From Gnomoniopsis sp. IMI 355080 (taxonomy: Eukaryota; Ascomycota; Sordariomycetes; Diaporthales; Gnomoniaceae): DNA of 64,000 bases. This document shows positions 9,939 to 21,153 of the stretch, one piece after another (position 1 is the first letter of the stretch; the number at the start of each line of letters is the position of its first letter). The stretch lies in the NCBI GenBank assembly GCA_027946555.1, contig JAPEVC010000004.1, positions 124,001 to 188,000 of the forward strand. Reading direction: 5' to 3'. The position numbers and the translations under genes are program-made. The notes below the pieces were generated by a model. The model made no database searches, was not told where the DNA came from, and saw only the letters and a list, made by a program, of their open reading frames with translations.

Positions 9939-12900
9939 ATGGAACATCTGGAAACGCAGGTCAGCGACCTGAGATCCTTTCTCCCAGGCACACTGTCATC
10001 GCCCGTGCCACTCCCACCAGGCGGTCTTCTCGGTCCAATGGCGGGCACTGCGACGTCCTTGCCAGCGCCTGTGCCTGTGCCAGTGTCTGTGCCAGGCTCC
10101 AGGCGAGTAGGCCATGCGCATGGAGCCCAGCAACAGCAGCAGCAGCAGCATAATCAGGGCCAAGCTTATGCCCGCGCTTCCCAGCCTGCCTCCAGTTCCG
10201 CCCTGCACGGAGCGAATTCCGCACACGCATCACCATCGTCAACAATCGCAACACCCACCGCCACCAGCTTCTTCCAAGCGAGTCAATCACAGCACAGCTT
10301 CAACAGGAATCAAGGCTCGAGTGCGTCTCCAGCTCCCTCCGGATCTGCCGGAGCCGGTCCCGCCGGCGCGGGGGCCAAACGCAGGGCAGATGCTTCGGCC
10401 GATGAAAATGCGCAGAAGCAGCAGAGGAGTAAGCGGAACAGGGTAAGAGGATACCTCTGTATAGCATCGCTGGTTTCCTAGAATAGCAAAAGCTGACTGA
10501 TTCTTTAATCGCCATAGTATATTTCGATTGCATGGTAGGCCCACCGCCCTCTGTCCCACACACACATTCTACCCATCTCCTTTCCGGCCTGCGATAGTCC
10601 TAGCTAGACCGAGCTGACCTCTGTCCTCTCCTTCCTCACAGCAACGAGTGCAAGCGTCGCAAGATCAAGTGCAATGGCGAGACACCGTGCTTCAGGTGTG
10701 GCAACCTCAATCTGCAATGCCTCTACGCACCAAACTGCTGCTCCAGCAACTTCAGGGACTCGGACGAGTTCAAGCAGATGAACGAGAGTCTGTCCCTCCT
10801 TCAGGAGCAGATGGAAACCCTGCAGCAGAAAATGAGCGCCCTGCAACAAGAGACACTACGCCTTGCTCCCCTGAACGATCGCGTCCTGCCGCTACCAGCT
10901 GCCACGGCCCATTCTGGTCCCTCGCCGACTACCTCGACTTCGTCCCTACACAAGCCCGATATGCAGACCTTTCGATCCCCCATGCAGTTCCGTGGGCCAA
11001 CCAGTGCTTCGTCGCATGTCAACGTTGCCAGGAATACTTTACATAATATGTTTAAGAACTCCGAAGCAACTGACGACACTGGCATTATCGCAGACGACAT
11101 GGGCGTGCAGTCTCCGCCCGCATCGGCTTCCTTCCTAGAGCCTCTTAGACGACCAGCGGATCCCTTATGGGACTTTGACAATGAAGAAATAATACGACTA
11201 TGCAGAGTCCACGAAGAAGAAGTTGGGGTTATGTATCCCGTCGTCAGCATCGAAGATGTCATTGCCCATGCCAAGAGCCTGTCCAATTTCCGCGAAGCAG
11301 CGAGGCGGGGCGGATTAGTTACGCAGCATTTCGGCGCTCAGGGTGAAGGACTCAACAATATCAAGACGCTGGAGCTCAAGATCATCATGTGCTGCGCACT
11401 CGTGGTAGAGGAACATGGGAACAGTCCCAAGGCCAACCGGCTATGGGAAAGTATACAGCCCATCGCCGACAAGATGCTAATGAGCGATCCGTCTGATGTC
11501 AAGAACCTACCCTTTCTAGCCCTCGTGGGCGGCTTCCGCTTCCTCGCTAATGAGGAGGTTCTGGCGTGGAGGGTCATGGGCCAGGTGACTCGCTTGTGTC
11601 TGGAAATGGGTCTCCATAGAAGAGATGGCATTGCTAGAATCGAGGGAGAACAGGATCGCAGAAACGCTGTCAACACATTCTGGTCTGCATATGTCCTCGA
11701 TCGGCGGTGGAGTTTCGGGACCGGATTCCCGTTTGTGGTTCACGATGATAAGATTGACCCGGGCCTGCCGTATCCTGTGAGTGCTACAAGCCTCTGATCA
11801 TGTCTTTGCGTGTTTAAGTGCTGATATTTTACAGGAGGATTACCCTTATCTCACTTCGATGATTGCATTCTCCAAAATCAGCTCCAACGTCTGGCGGTTG
11901 GTGGATTATTTCGACTCAGTGCTCATCCGAGACCTCAAGCGTGAAGATTTCGAGTCACTGGATCGCGATATCCAGGAGTGGTACGAGACAGTCCCGGATA
12001 GCATCAGAATCAGCAACCTGGGCAACCACATTCCAGTCCCTGGCACGCCCACGTATAACGTCGAGCGTCTCCAGATATGGACACGTCTGAGACTAAATCA
12101 GGTGAGCGATTCTATGCCTATCAATGCCCTTCCTACACCGTACTAAAACGCATACACAGATCCGCATTTGGCTCTACACACCAGTCTTGCATACTTTCTC
12201 GAGCATCAAGCAGAATGAAGATTACGCCCGGCTGGTTGTCGGCCTCGCCAAGGAAACCATCCAGTACCTCACTCTCCTAAACAGCTCGAGCGTCATATAT
12301 CGCCGCATTCAAGTATTTTACCACCATTTCTTAACCTCAGCAATCGCTGTCCTTTTCCTCGCCTCCGCACATGCGCCATATATTTTCAGCTCAGACTGCC
12401 GGGAAGAGTTTCACATGGCTCTCGAGCTGGTCAAAGACCTATCTGCGAAGAGCTGGGTGAGCCAGCGATTGTGGCGAACAGTTAGAAACCTCAAATCCTA
12501 CGAAGGAAAGCTAGGTCTACAGCAAGGCGATGACCCGCGTAAGAGGGACAATGCGGCACTTACAATGGCCGGGTTGGCAAGGAGTGGACCTAACCAGCAC
12601 AGGTCTCATCGGAACTCCGTGAGCAGTCAACAGCCGTCGCCCAGTCCAGGTCTGACACCAGGACATGGAGGCTACCAGCAACCGCCTTCGAGTAGGATGG
12701 GAAGCCTGACGCCTCATGGTGGGAGGACATCGCCGCGATCAGTGGGTGGCATTCAAGCTCGCAGGCAGCGGTCTTCCCGTAGCGACGATCTCAACAATGG
12801 TCTGCGCCTGCAGACCGAAATGACGAGAATTTTTGAGGAGATCGCGAATGGCGCTCACAGAGAACAGTTCTCAAGTGGGACTGAGGGTTTCTTTCCAGGT

Positions 12901-12990
12901 CACGCCGGTAATTACTCTGCGGGCAGCGGAGACTTTGGCACGCCTGCAGAAGATGAGCAACTGTATCCTCGTTTTAGGGATTTATTCTGA
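9939..12990 (+). CDS. Zn2Cys6 fungal transcription factor
   Basis: Five exons, 9939-10442, 10518-10534, 10642-11776, 11835-12101 and 12160-12990, give 917 residues. The binuclear zinc cluster is Cys174, 177, 184, 190, 193 and 200 (C-x2-C-x6-C-x5-C-x2-C-x6-C) with KRRKIK between the second and third cysteines. Exon 2 is only 17 bases and supplies YISIA plus two bases of Cys174. A Gln/Pro/Ser-rich N-terminus (residues 1-165) precedes it, and a short coiled coil (about 220-250, LLQEQMETLQQKM) for dimerisation follows. The middle region has the fungal-specific regulatory domain pattern (about 310-650, NRLWESIQ, GLHRRDG). The C-terminus is Ser/Pro/Gly-rich. Target genes are unknown; the flanking L-fuconate dehydratase is one candidate, by position only. 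Confidence 0.88.
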
Positions 12991-13209
12991 ACTGGGGAAT
13001 TGGAACAGCATCATTATGCCGATTGCACTGAGACTGCACGGCTTGCATATTTTGGTTCTCTATATATTACATTTGCTTTGCCCAACATAATCTATACTAT
13101 TGCTCTCAAGGTGCGTAGCTTATTTGATGAAACGAGACTGCGGAAGAAACAAAGCGAAAGCAAGGGTATTTTTCATGTCTCACTAATCGTACAGTGTCGA
13201 GGTCCCACG

Positions 13210-15069
13210 CTATAATATAGCCAAGTCCAGATGGTCCACGGATATGCGATCAAACTCTTCTGACAAACCTTTGCTAACAGCACGATCATACGCGTCCTGG
13301 AAATACAGCATGATATACGCCTCCACCTTGATCTTCCTCGTTACGCCACTGCTCCTGCTGCTTCCACTGCTTCTATCACTGGTCGAGGTACGAGGGGCCA
13401 ACATTTTTGAATAGTCAACTTTGTCCCAGTCCACAGGCTCTCTCTCTTTTTCCAAGTCCTGCTCAGCCTGTGCTCGATTCTCAGCCGTCCGCCGCCCACT
13501 CTCCCGGGCAAGCACAAACGCTGCTTCAATCTCCTCCGCCAGCGGATTGCCACTGCACCCGCCCTCCTCGTTCTCCTCCTCCTCCTCAACCAGCCCGTGC
13601 TTGACCCCGTACGCGCCCACACTGCCCACCACCTCCTCTGTCTTGCGCGCCTGAGCCCGCGTCGCGTGGGACACTTTGATCCACCGCGCAAACTCAGTCT
13701 CCAAAACCCACGCGGCGCTCGACGGCCGTGGCACCGGCGCCACCGACACGAGAAACACTCGCACGAGGGCCGGAAACGCCCTCACTAGCGCGGCACACAC
13801 CTGGGCGCGCTCCTCCTTCGTGCTACCAAATGCGCTGGCTGCAACGGCAAGGATGCGGACTTTTACGCGGTCGGCAGCCGTGAGGAAGGGCACGAGGCTG
13901 TCGGCGTCGGTCTCGTCGGGCGTCGTCGGTGCGCTTCCATGACGACGGTGGCGACTGCGGCGCCCTCCTAGGACCGCCGCCGCCATGTACTGGCCATCGA
14001 GGAAGAGGATGTCTGTGTAAGGTCGGAAGCCCATGAAGGGCTCGTAGCCGGTGGCGTGGAAACGTACGAAAAAGTCGCGACTGCGCTCGGTATCGGTGGC
14101 GGTGGCGGGGCGAGTCCAGCGCGTGTGGAGGCGGGGCGAGGAGACTTTTTGGTGTAGGTGGATGTCTTCCCACTTGTGGCCGACCGAGGGGGTGAACACC
14201 TCGGTGGGGTACTTGAGATGGTGGATGCGGGCTGGATAATCGATGTAGGTCGAGGGTGCGTCCGCGAGACGGACGGCTTCGTAGTATGTGGTGGGGAGGT
14301 CGACAGGAAGCGGGGTGCCTGCGCGCTGGTTATGCTTGCTGGGGTCAGTGGACGAGTGAGGAACGCCATGTTTATCTTTATCGCCATCTTTTGGGATCGG
14401 AGGGAGCGCTTTGCCGTCTTCTTTGGGCAATTGTGTACCGCGAGTGTTGGTGCTATGCCCTGCTGCTGGGCCACCAACGTCAACACTGGGCCCTATTAGA
14501 CCGCGATTCTGTTGTATCTCCGAAGAGGATGATGCAACTTCTCGCTTTTGGGTTTGCTGGTCTGCAGTAACACGAGTTAGCAAAGCTGAGCGCGAGATCA
14601 CGAGGCGTCACTCATGAACTTGAAGGTTTTGGGTTGGGAACTCACTCTGACGCCCTGCCTGGATCCTAGCCTTTTCCTCGGCAGCACGCTGGCGGCGCGA
14701 AGCCTCATACGCTGCCGCGGCACCGCGAGCACTTCCTTGTGCAAAGCCCCCAGCGCCTTGCCTTATGGAGTTGTCCCAGCCACCACCACCACCACCTCGG
14801 GCGGAAATGGTCCTGGTGCCACCTCTTGTGGGAGGAGGGCCTGTCTGTTGCTGTTGTTGAGCACCTGCGAGAGCCCGTTTGCTAGCATGGAGGAGGGAAA
14901 GGGGAAGGAGGTGGGAGTGAGCATTGCCACCGAGTTCTGACGGACCGGCAGGTTCATCCTGAGCTGGCGGCTGTCCTCTGCCTCGCCCCCGGCCTGGAGG
15001 TACTGGCGTGGCAGTGTTGTCTCTGCCGTGACCTGTTGTTCCTCGGTCTCTGATGTTTTTGGTGGACAT
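13210..15069 (-). CDS. Hypothetical protein with RG-rich N-terminus
   Basis: Two exons, 15069-14646 and 14561-13210, give 591 residues; the intron has donor GTGAGT and acceptor TGCAG and keeps frame. The first 140 residues are disordered, with a GRGRGRG tract, a QQQQQ run and a Gly tract, suggesting RNA or nucleic-acid contact. Residues about 210-420 look globular (YPARIHHLKYPTEVF, FHATGYEPFMGF, DILFLDGQYMAAAVLGG, ILAVAASAFG). A Glu-rich loop and an Arg-rich helix follow, then a C-terminal segment, YIMLYFQDAYDRAV. No known family recognised. The start is the ATG at 15069; the open frame extends 12 bases further but without ATG. Convergent with the Zn2Cys6 gene, with 219 bases between stop codons. 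Confidence 0.72.
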
Positions 15070-16547
15070 GGTTGAATCCAATGGAATACCTGGAAGCTCT
15101 GGTTGTCAATAAAGTTACGGGAGTATAATTATGCTCAGAAGAATCTCGCAGCATTGTGAGAAAGAGCGGAGGAGGCGGTTTTTCTCTGGTGGCTTAGTCG
15201 AGGTCTCTAGGTGTACTCCCATGTTCTTTTGCATAGTGCCGGCCATTTTTAGCAATTGACCTCAGGCATGACCACCATCTTTCCGCCGGCAGAGGATGAA
15301 GACAAAGGTTTGTCCTGATGGGATTGGGAATAAACCATCTAGACGTCTTTGTTCTTCTAATGGAAGAATCGGCCGTTCCGGGCATGATCACGCTCGCAAG
15401 TCTGCCATAGTACCTAATGAAAGGATCAAAAATAGAGTCTCAGTGTGCAAGAATAGTATTGAATTCGAATGCTTCAAGCATGACAACCTAGACCATCACT
15501 CTGCTGTCTTTACTGTGTTTCTACCGACCACCGCTACACTTAGTCGGTAGGTAGGTTCCAACTTGTAGCTAGTCTCATGTCACGTACCCATTCTTGAGAT
15601 TGTAGCAGTGTTTATACCACACAACTAGCATGAAAACGAAGCTTGGTAGGGGCCGAAGTTAGAACCCTGCTGCCCCCCCCCCAGTAAAAAAGAAAGTTCA
15701 CTGAATCTTGTACCTGAGGCTTCGCAAAGCTCAGCCGAGAGGAGGGACTTCCAGATCAATTGGAATGCACAGAATGCTGGCGAGACTCGTGCACGGCCCC
15801 GCCCCGCGGAGTCATGGTCTCTGTCTACCTGATTCAGAAGTGTCGTTCGAATCCGTGTGTCTCAGTTTGCGAATCGTTGGAATTCAACAGTGAAGTTTGT
15901 GGCTGATGGCTACACGGCAAGCAGGGGTGGCAAAAGTCCGGGGAAGTGGCTTCGGCAAGGCTTCTGCAAGGCTTCTGCAAGGCGGCCAAAGCGATCTGCA
16001 CAAGGCTGAACTCCGTCACGGGGAACGCCGTTACGGGACATTCCGTGGCAGGTGCTTGGGCACATGCGGGACTACAATGGTACCTAAAAAGTGGTGAGTG
16101 AGTAGTACTGTTTCAGAGCTTTGTTGGTCTTCGATCCGCAAACTTCTGTCTACGTAGTACACAAGAGACACATGTTGCTGGGTCGTGGAAAAATTCCCCT
16201 CTTGTCACATGACACATAAGGTTTGGACCTGAAAGGTGTGTTAGAATTGAGTTGTTATCTCATCTTGGACAAACCCCAATACGGCAGGTCGCCCTGGATA
16301 AGCGGTTATCCGTGATCGGGACCAGGAAGAGGATTGTTTGCTTTGGCATGTGAAATAAAACCAGTTCGAGAGTGTGGTACTCCCTGGTCTCATCGCGGTG
16401 TGTTTGAGATTAGGATCATCGCCGAAGAGCTTGGGCAAGCCAGACCGGCCAGACAGGCTTGACAGGCGTAGAGGAGGACACGAGATGGCAACGCATGACT
16501 CCACCGTCGTCAGCAAAGGCGTGTCGGCCTCCACAATCCACCTGGCA

Positions 16548-16746
16548 CTCGGAGGGGGAGGGGGAAAACACACCGCAAATGGGGGGGAGAAAAAGGGACG
16601 TGGACGAATGGGGGACTATTCATTGGCGATTTCGGAGCGATTCGTACGAGACGGGAAAAAAAAGGCTCGCCTCAAAGGGCAAAGGAGAAGGGCATGGGGC
16701 AAAACAAAGGGAAGAAAAAAAGCTAAGGCCAAAAAAAAAAAAAAAG
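16548..16746 (+). repeat. Purine-rich low-complexity tract
   Basis: G-runs followed by A-runs, nearly pyrimidine-free in places (GGAGGGGGAGGGGG near 16551, A14 near 16731). About 1 kb before the desaturase start. It could be a promoter-distal nucleosome-excluding element or simply a mutable tract. Confidence 0.5.
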
Positions 16747-17096
16747 AGGGTCCACCAAAGCGCGGCAATTGTAATAGCAAGCCGAGCAAGCCTGCAGGGG
16801 AGGCTCAACGATTCTAGAAAGAAGCATCCTTGTCTCGCGGGGTCTGGAGACGGTAGAGGTGGGACGGCCAGGGCGGACCCACAGGACCCTGACGGAGACC
16901 CTGAATGCTGAATGTTCTTTTTGTCATTGCCCAAGCTAGGGTAGCGACTTTCCCGTCCCTCTTGGCGTTTTGGCATGTGAAGCCAAAACACCTTTTTCAG
17001 CTTAGTGAGGGCTTTTGGGAGTCAGGGCAGCATCCGGAGTTCTTCGGCTAATACATTGGACGAGCATATTGTCTTAGGTACCCTACCTATACTATG

Positions 17097-17109
17097 TACC
17101 TAGGTACCT
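17097..17109. repeat. Palindromic TACCTAGGTA-type tract
   Basis: TACCTAGGTACCT, preceded by AGGTACCCTACCT at 17076-17088. Located upstream of the desaturase gene. Confidence 0.6.
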
Positions 17110-17715
17110 TCGATTTCGAGCCGCAAATTGTTAGCGGCCATCTGGAACTTTTCAGCTGCTATTTTAAGCAAGGGAGGATGTGTTCTCTTCACCCACATGG
17201 CATCCAAGTATCCTGCCAGTCTGCCAACTTGTGGTACCATGTACGGAATACAGTACCTACCATAGTAGACGAACAGCATTGTACTGAGTGAGCATTTTAC
17301 CACTACCTGGTTAGCTATTTCATCCGTTCATGGATGCTCGTTGACCGCTGGGCAGGCCGGGGCTACTGTAGGTACAGCCCGGGCTAGAGCATAGTAGTGA
17401 GAGAGTCAGGGGCTCATGGAAAAGGGTTCCAGGGGACTAAGCTCGGACGTGGGGGCCCTACGAAACTCCACCCTGCAAGGATCCTTCTTGTTGATATCGC
17501 CTGGAACAGTCAATCAGCCCAAAATTTGTTGATATCGTAAAAGTGTCCTCTCACTCCCTCTTCTTGAAACCAGACCTCTCTTTTTTTTTTTTTTTAGGAC
17601 GGAGACCCAAAAAAGCCACCCTCTTTCTTTCCTGCCGTGGCGTCAAACCCTCTTTTTTCCTTATCAACACCCACCACTTGACTTGGACATATCAGGTGCT
17701 GGCACACACGCAAAT

Positions 17716-19146
17716 ATGTCTACCACCACTTCCACGGTACAGACCAGGAGCAGGGCAGCTAAGGTGAGACTTTTTTTTTTTCTCAACATAAACAAACCCT
17801 GAAAATCCCAAAACCGCGAAAGACACTGCTGACACGTCTGCTCATCTTAAAGACCTCGCCCGAGGTCGGCACCGTTCAGCTCGATACTGCTGAGCAGCAA
17901 TTTCCCGATGTCAAGACCATCAGGAGCTGGATCCCCCAGCACTGCTTCGAGCCTTCAGTGCTCATTTCCATGGGCTATGTCGTCCGTGACTACGCTGAAG
18001 CGTTTGGTCTCGGCTACCTTGCCTTGACCTACATCCCCGAGATCCAGGACTACTGGCTGCGCACCGCCGCCTGGATGGTCTACGGCTACGTCCAGGGCCT
18101 CGTCTGCACCGGCATCTGGATTCTGGCCCACGAATGTGGCCATGGTGCCTTCTCCATGCACCGCAAGTTCAACGACGTGATGGGTTGGATCATGCATTCG
18201 TCCTTGCTCGTGCCCTACTTTAGCTGGAAGTACAGCCACCACCGCCACCACAACTACACCGGCCACATGGAGAAGGACATGGCCTTCGTCCCCAAGACCA
18301 TCGATGAGCGCTCCCAGAGCCGTCTGGCCAACTTCTACTTGGACCCCGAGATGGTCGAGGACGCGCCCATTGTCCAGCTCGTCAAGCTGATCTTCCACCA
18401 GTTGGCTGGATGGCAAACCTACCTCTTGATCAACGCCACGGCTGGAAAGAAGAGTCTGCAGCGTGACAACAAGAGCTGGCTGCGCGTCAGCCACTTTGAG
18501 CCGACCTCGTCCGTCTTCCGCCCTGGTGAGGCTGTCTTCATCGCACTCTCGGACCTCGGCTTGGCTCTCACCTGCGGTGCTCTGTACTGGGGCTCTACCT
18601 ATGTCGGCTGGCAGACGGTTGCTCTTCTCTACATTGTCCCCTACATGTGGGTTCACCACTGGCTAGGTACGTCATAGTGAACACTGGAATAGCATTTTAA
18701 AGCACGGGAACACTGACAATACAACTAACAGTTGCCATCACCTACCTCCACCACAACCACCCCGAGGTGCACCACTACGAGCCTGAGTCCTGGACCTACG
18801 TCAAGGGCGCTCTCGCTACCATTGACCGCGACTTTGGTTGGGTCGGCCGTGTGCTCTTCCACAACATCATCGACGACCACGTCGTCCACCACCTCTTCCC
18901 GTAAGTCTTCTCACTTCTGCATCACATTCCCGTTATTTCAAAAAGCTAATGCAGACTAGCCGCATCCCTTTCTACCGCGCAAAGGAGGCCACCAACGCCA
19001 TCAAGCCCAAGCTCGGAAACCTGTATCACCGCGACGACCGGTCCTTCCTGGGCCAGCTGTGGGAGGTTTTCACCACGTGCAAGTACGTTGAGAAGGACCC
19101 CAACGTTCCGGGCGCGATGCGTTGGGCCAATCTTAAGGAGAACTAG
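17716..19146 (+). CDS. Delta-12 (oleate-type) fatty acid desaturase
   Basis: Four exons, 17716-17763, 17853-18666, 18732-18900 and 18960-19146, give 405 residues. It is an ER membrane enzyme that introduces a second double bond into oleoyl lipid. All three histidine boxes are intact: HECGH (109-113), HHRHH (145-149) and HVVHH (337-341). Hydrophobic pairs around residues 80-106 and 195-285 fit the four-span topology. The N-terminal YVVRDYAEAFGLGYLALTY segment and the C-terminal SFLGQLWEVF are family hallmarks. The His-box spacing excludes the acyl-CoA delta-9 type; delta-12 versus delta-15/omega-3 specificity cannot be told by reading. Intron 1 contains T10. Convergent with the Myb-like gene. 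Confidence 0.93.
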
Positions 19147-19924
19147 AGGACTACTTCTTGTCTTCCTTGCGTGTGGGTCGCGGAAAATATGACGACACTA
19201 TCCAAGAAACTGCAATGAAGGCGTTTTATCGGTGCATCAAAAACCGGTTGGTTGGAATAGATCTCATAGAATAGACTAGACGACACGAGGTCTTACTTGT
19301 TGGTGATAGAGTTGTTTGATAGAAAAGGGTAGAAATACGATAGACTACGAATGCATGCATTCCACTTCATGGTGGTTGAACAAGGACTGGACTGCGCCAC
19401 AGCTGGACGAACAATTAATGCTCTACACGGTGAAGTATTCCTGGATCATAATAACTCTTCCTAGGTAAGCTTTTCCCTTTCTTTTCTCGGCAACAGTTGT
19501 ATGACCAAATACAGCAGCTCGATTCAGAACGTTCACGCAAATCCCAACATAGGACTACAGGAAGGTATACCCTTGCATCAATGTCTCGCCAAAACTCCAC
19601 ACACCCAAACGCCCAGCCTTCCGGTCAGATGATCGTCGAGGCTCTCATCTATATCGTGTTGAGAAGGCAGTGCCTCGTGCCTCGTGCCTGCTCCTTCTTC
19701 GGGTTCAATTCGTCCCGTGCGGCATGCGATAGTCGGAAGGAGTGCCACTTCTATCCAGTGCAGGACAAGGCATTTTGTCTGCTCCCCTGACAGCTTTTTT
19801 GCTTCTTTGCTCCTGTGCTTGACCACAATAGAGCTTCCGTCGCGAATCTCGAACCACAAATTCGATTGCTGCCAACGAGCTGCCGCAACTGAGCAGCCGG
19901 GCAGCCTAGCAGCCTAACAGCCTT
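19147..19924. other. Intergenic between convergent genes
   Basis: It contains the 3' regions of the desaturase and the Myb-like gene. Frames at 19497-19917 are short, overlapping and featureless. Nothing else seen. Confidence 0.4.
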
Positions 19925-21153
19925 TTACTCCAACCCCGCCGCCGCAGCTAGCGTCTTCTTCCTCTTCTTCACCACAGCCCGCCTCTCCTCCTCTTCGTCT
20001 TCCTCCTCATTCTCCTCAACTTCTTTCTGGTCGAGTTTCGAACGGAGCTTGCGCTTGCCTCGACGGACCTTCATGAAGCGAGCCGCGCACTCCGCCACGT
20101 AGGGTTTCCACGCCGCCTCCTTGACCACACGGCCGTACTTGTTCTCGACGGCGCCTTGGCCACGGTCCAGGCGGGCCTAGCTTGATCGTCAGCTAAAATC
20201 ATTCGAAAGTTGTTCTGAGATAAAAGGACATTGACAGAGGGACTGCAGCATTTATTAGCGACAAAGAAACAGAGAAAGACATACCGCAGTCTCCATATGC
20301 GTCAGTCCCTGGGCCCGTAACTCAATCAACTGGCAGATATCCGCCTCCGTCCACGGCATCTTCGGGAGCGGCCTCATAGGACCACCCTTGCAGGGCTCTC
20401 CCGCGTTCACGGACCGCACACAGGATGACACCTCGTCATCGTCGGATGTGATGGACACATCGAGGTACGAGGACTGCTGGCTGGAGCTCGTGGGCAGATC
20501 GACGGAGGACATAGTCGGACCCTCGTCGAGTCCGGGGTCGGAGGGTTGTACCTGAGCGAGCTCACCCGTCTGCTCAGCAACCCAGTCGAGGAGACGCTCT
20601 ACTTTGCCACCTTCCAGCAGGGCAGGTCTGAGGTGAGGGCTGAGGAGAGCTTGGACGCAGATGTACATCCAGTAGGGGATGACGATATCGCTGAAAGTAT
20701 GTCAGTGTGCGTTGAGAGAGAAACAAAAAAAGAGGTGATCTGGAGGGAGATCAGCTCACTCCGGGTGTAGCTCGTTGTACTCGTGTGCATAGTTGAGGGC
20801 TGCATCACAGGCAATCTCGAGGTGTGCGACGGCGATGTCTGCGGCTTGTGAGCGTAGGTGAAAGACGGCGTTGATGGCATTATCGATGCCAGCGCGGCGG
20901 ATGTCTGCTGGTGGTCTTTTGCGTGTGCTGTTGTTAGTGCTGCTATGGGCCTGGCCTGGCTGTCAAGATTGGGGTGTGGCGGGACGTACGTGATGTGCTT
21001 GGTATGGAAGAAGAGGACGTTGGAGACTGCGTCGGCTGTGATGGAAGCGAGACGGCTGTCGAAACTTGTCAGCTCTGAGCTGGTTCATCAGGGTGAGATG
21101 GCAGTGGCGAGTCCAGCTTACTCTGCGTCCATGTCTTCGTTTTGAGGACCCAT
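19925..21153 (-). CDS. Myb/SANT-like domain protein, unknown role
   Basis: Five exons, 21153-21122, 21055-20990, 20915-20760, 20690-20285 and 20176-19925, give 303 residues. All four introns have good donors (GTAAGC, GTACGT, GTGAGC, GTATGT) and keep frame. The N-terminal half is helical (about 12-125; LASITADAVSNVLFFHTKH, then AINAVFHLRSQAADIA), with no family recognised. A Ser/Asp-rich linker follows. A Myb-like motif at about 197-245 starts MPWTEADICQLIELR, continues QGLTHMETAARLDRG across intron 4, and includes W in AAWKPY. The tail is a Glu run followed by KKRKK, a likely nuclear signal. It is probably a nuclear DNA- or chromatin-binding protein. Confidence 0.75.

Larger units (their letters stand above)
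15070..17715. other. Long intergenic region, purine-rich tract
   Basis: No gene is supported. Open frames at 16374-16817 and 16459-16911 arise from an A/G-rich stretch and encode Lys/Gly-rich low complexity. Features: C9 run near 15673, purine-rich tract 16548-16746 ending in A14, palindromic TACCTAGGTACCT at 17097-17109, and a T16 tract at 17581-17596 shortly before the desaturase start. Confidence 0.4.

Noticed and set aside
15845..15860. tRNA B-box-like GTTCGAATCC
   Set aside because: No A box at a proper distance and no stems form around it.
16374..16911. Two plus frames with Lys/Gly-rich products
   Set aside because: Produced by a purine-rich low-complexity tract; no domain, no splice partner.
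17955..18659. 234-codon minus-strand frame
   Set aside because: Antisense shadow of the desaturase gene.
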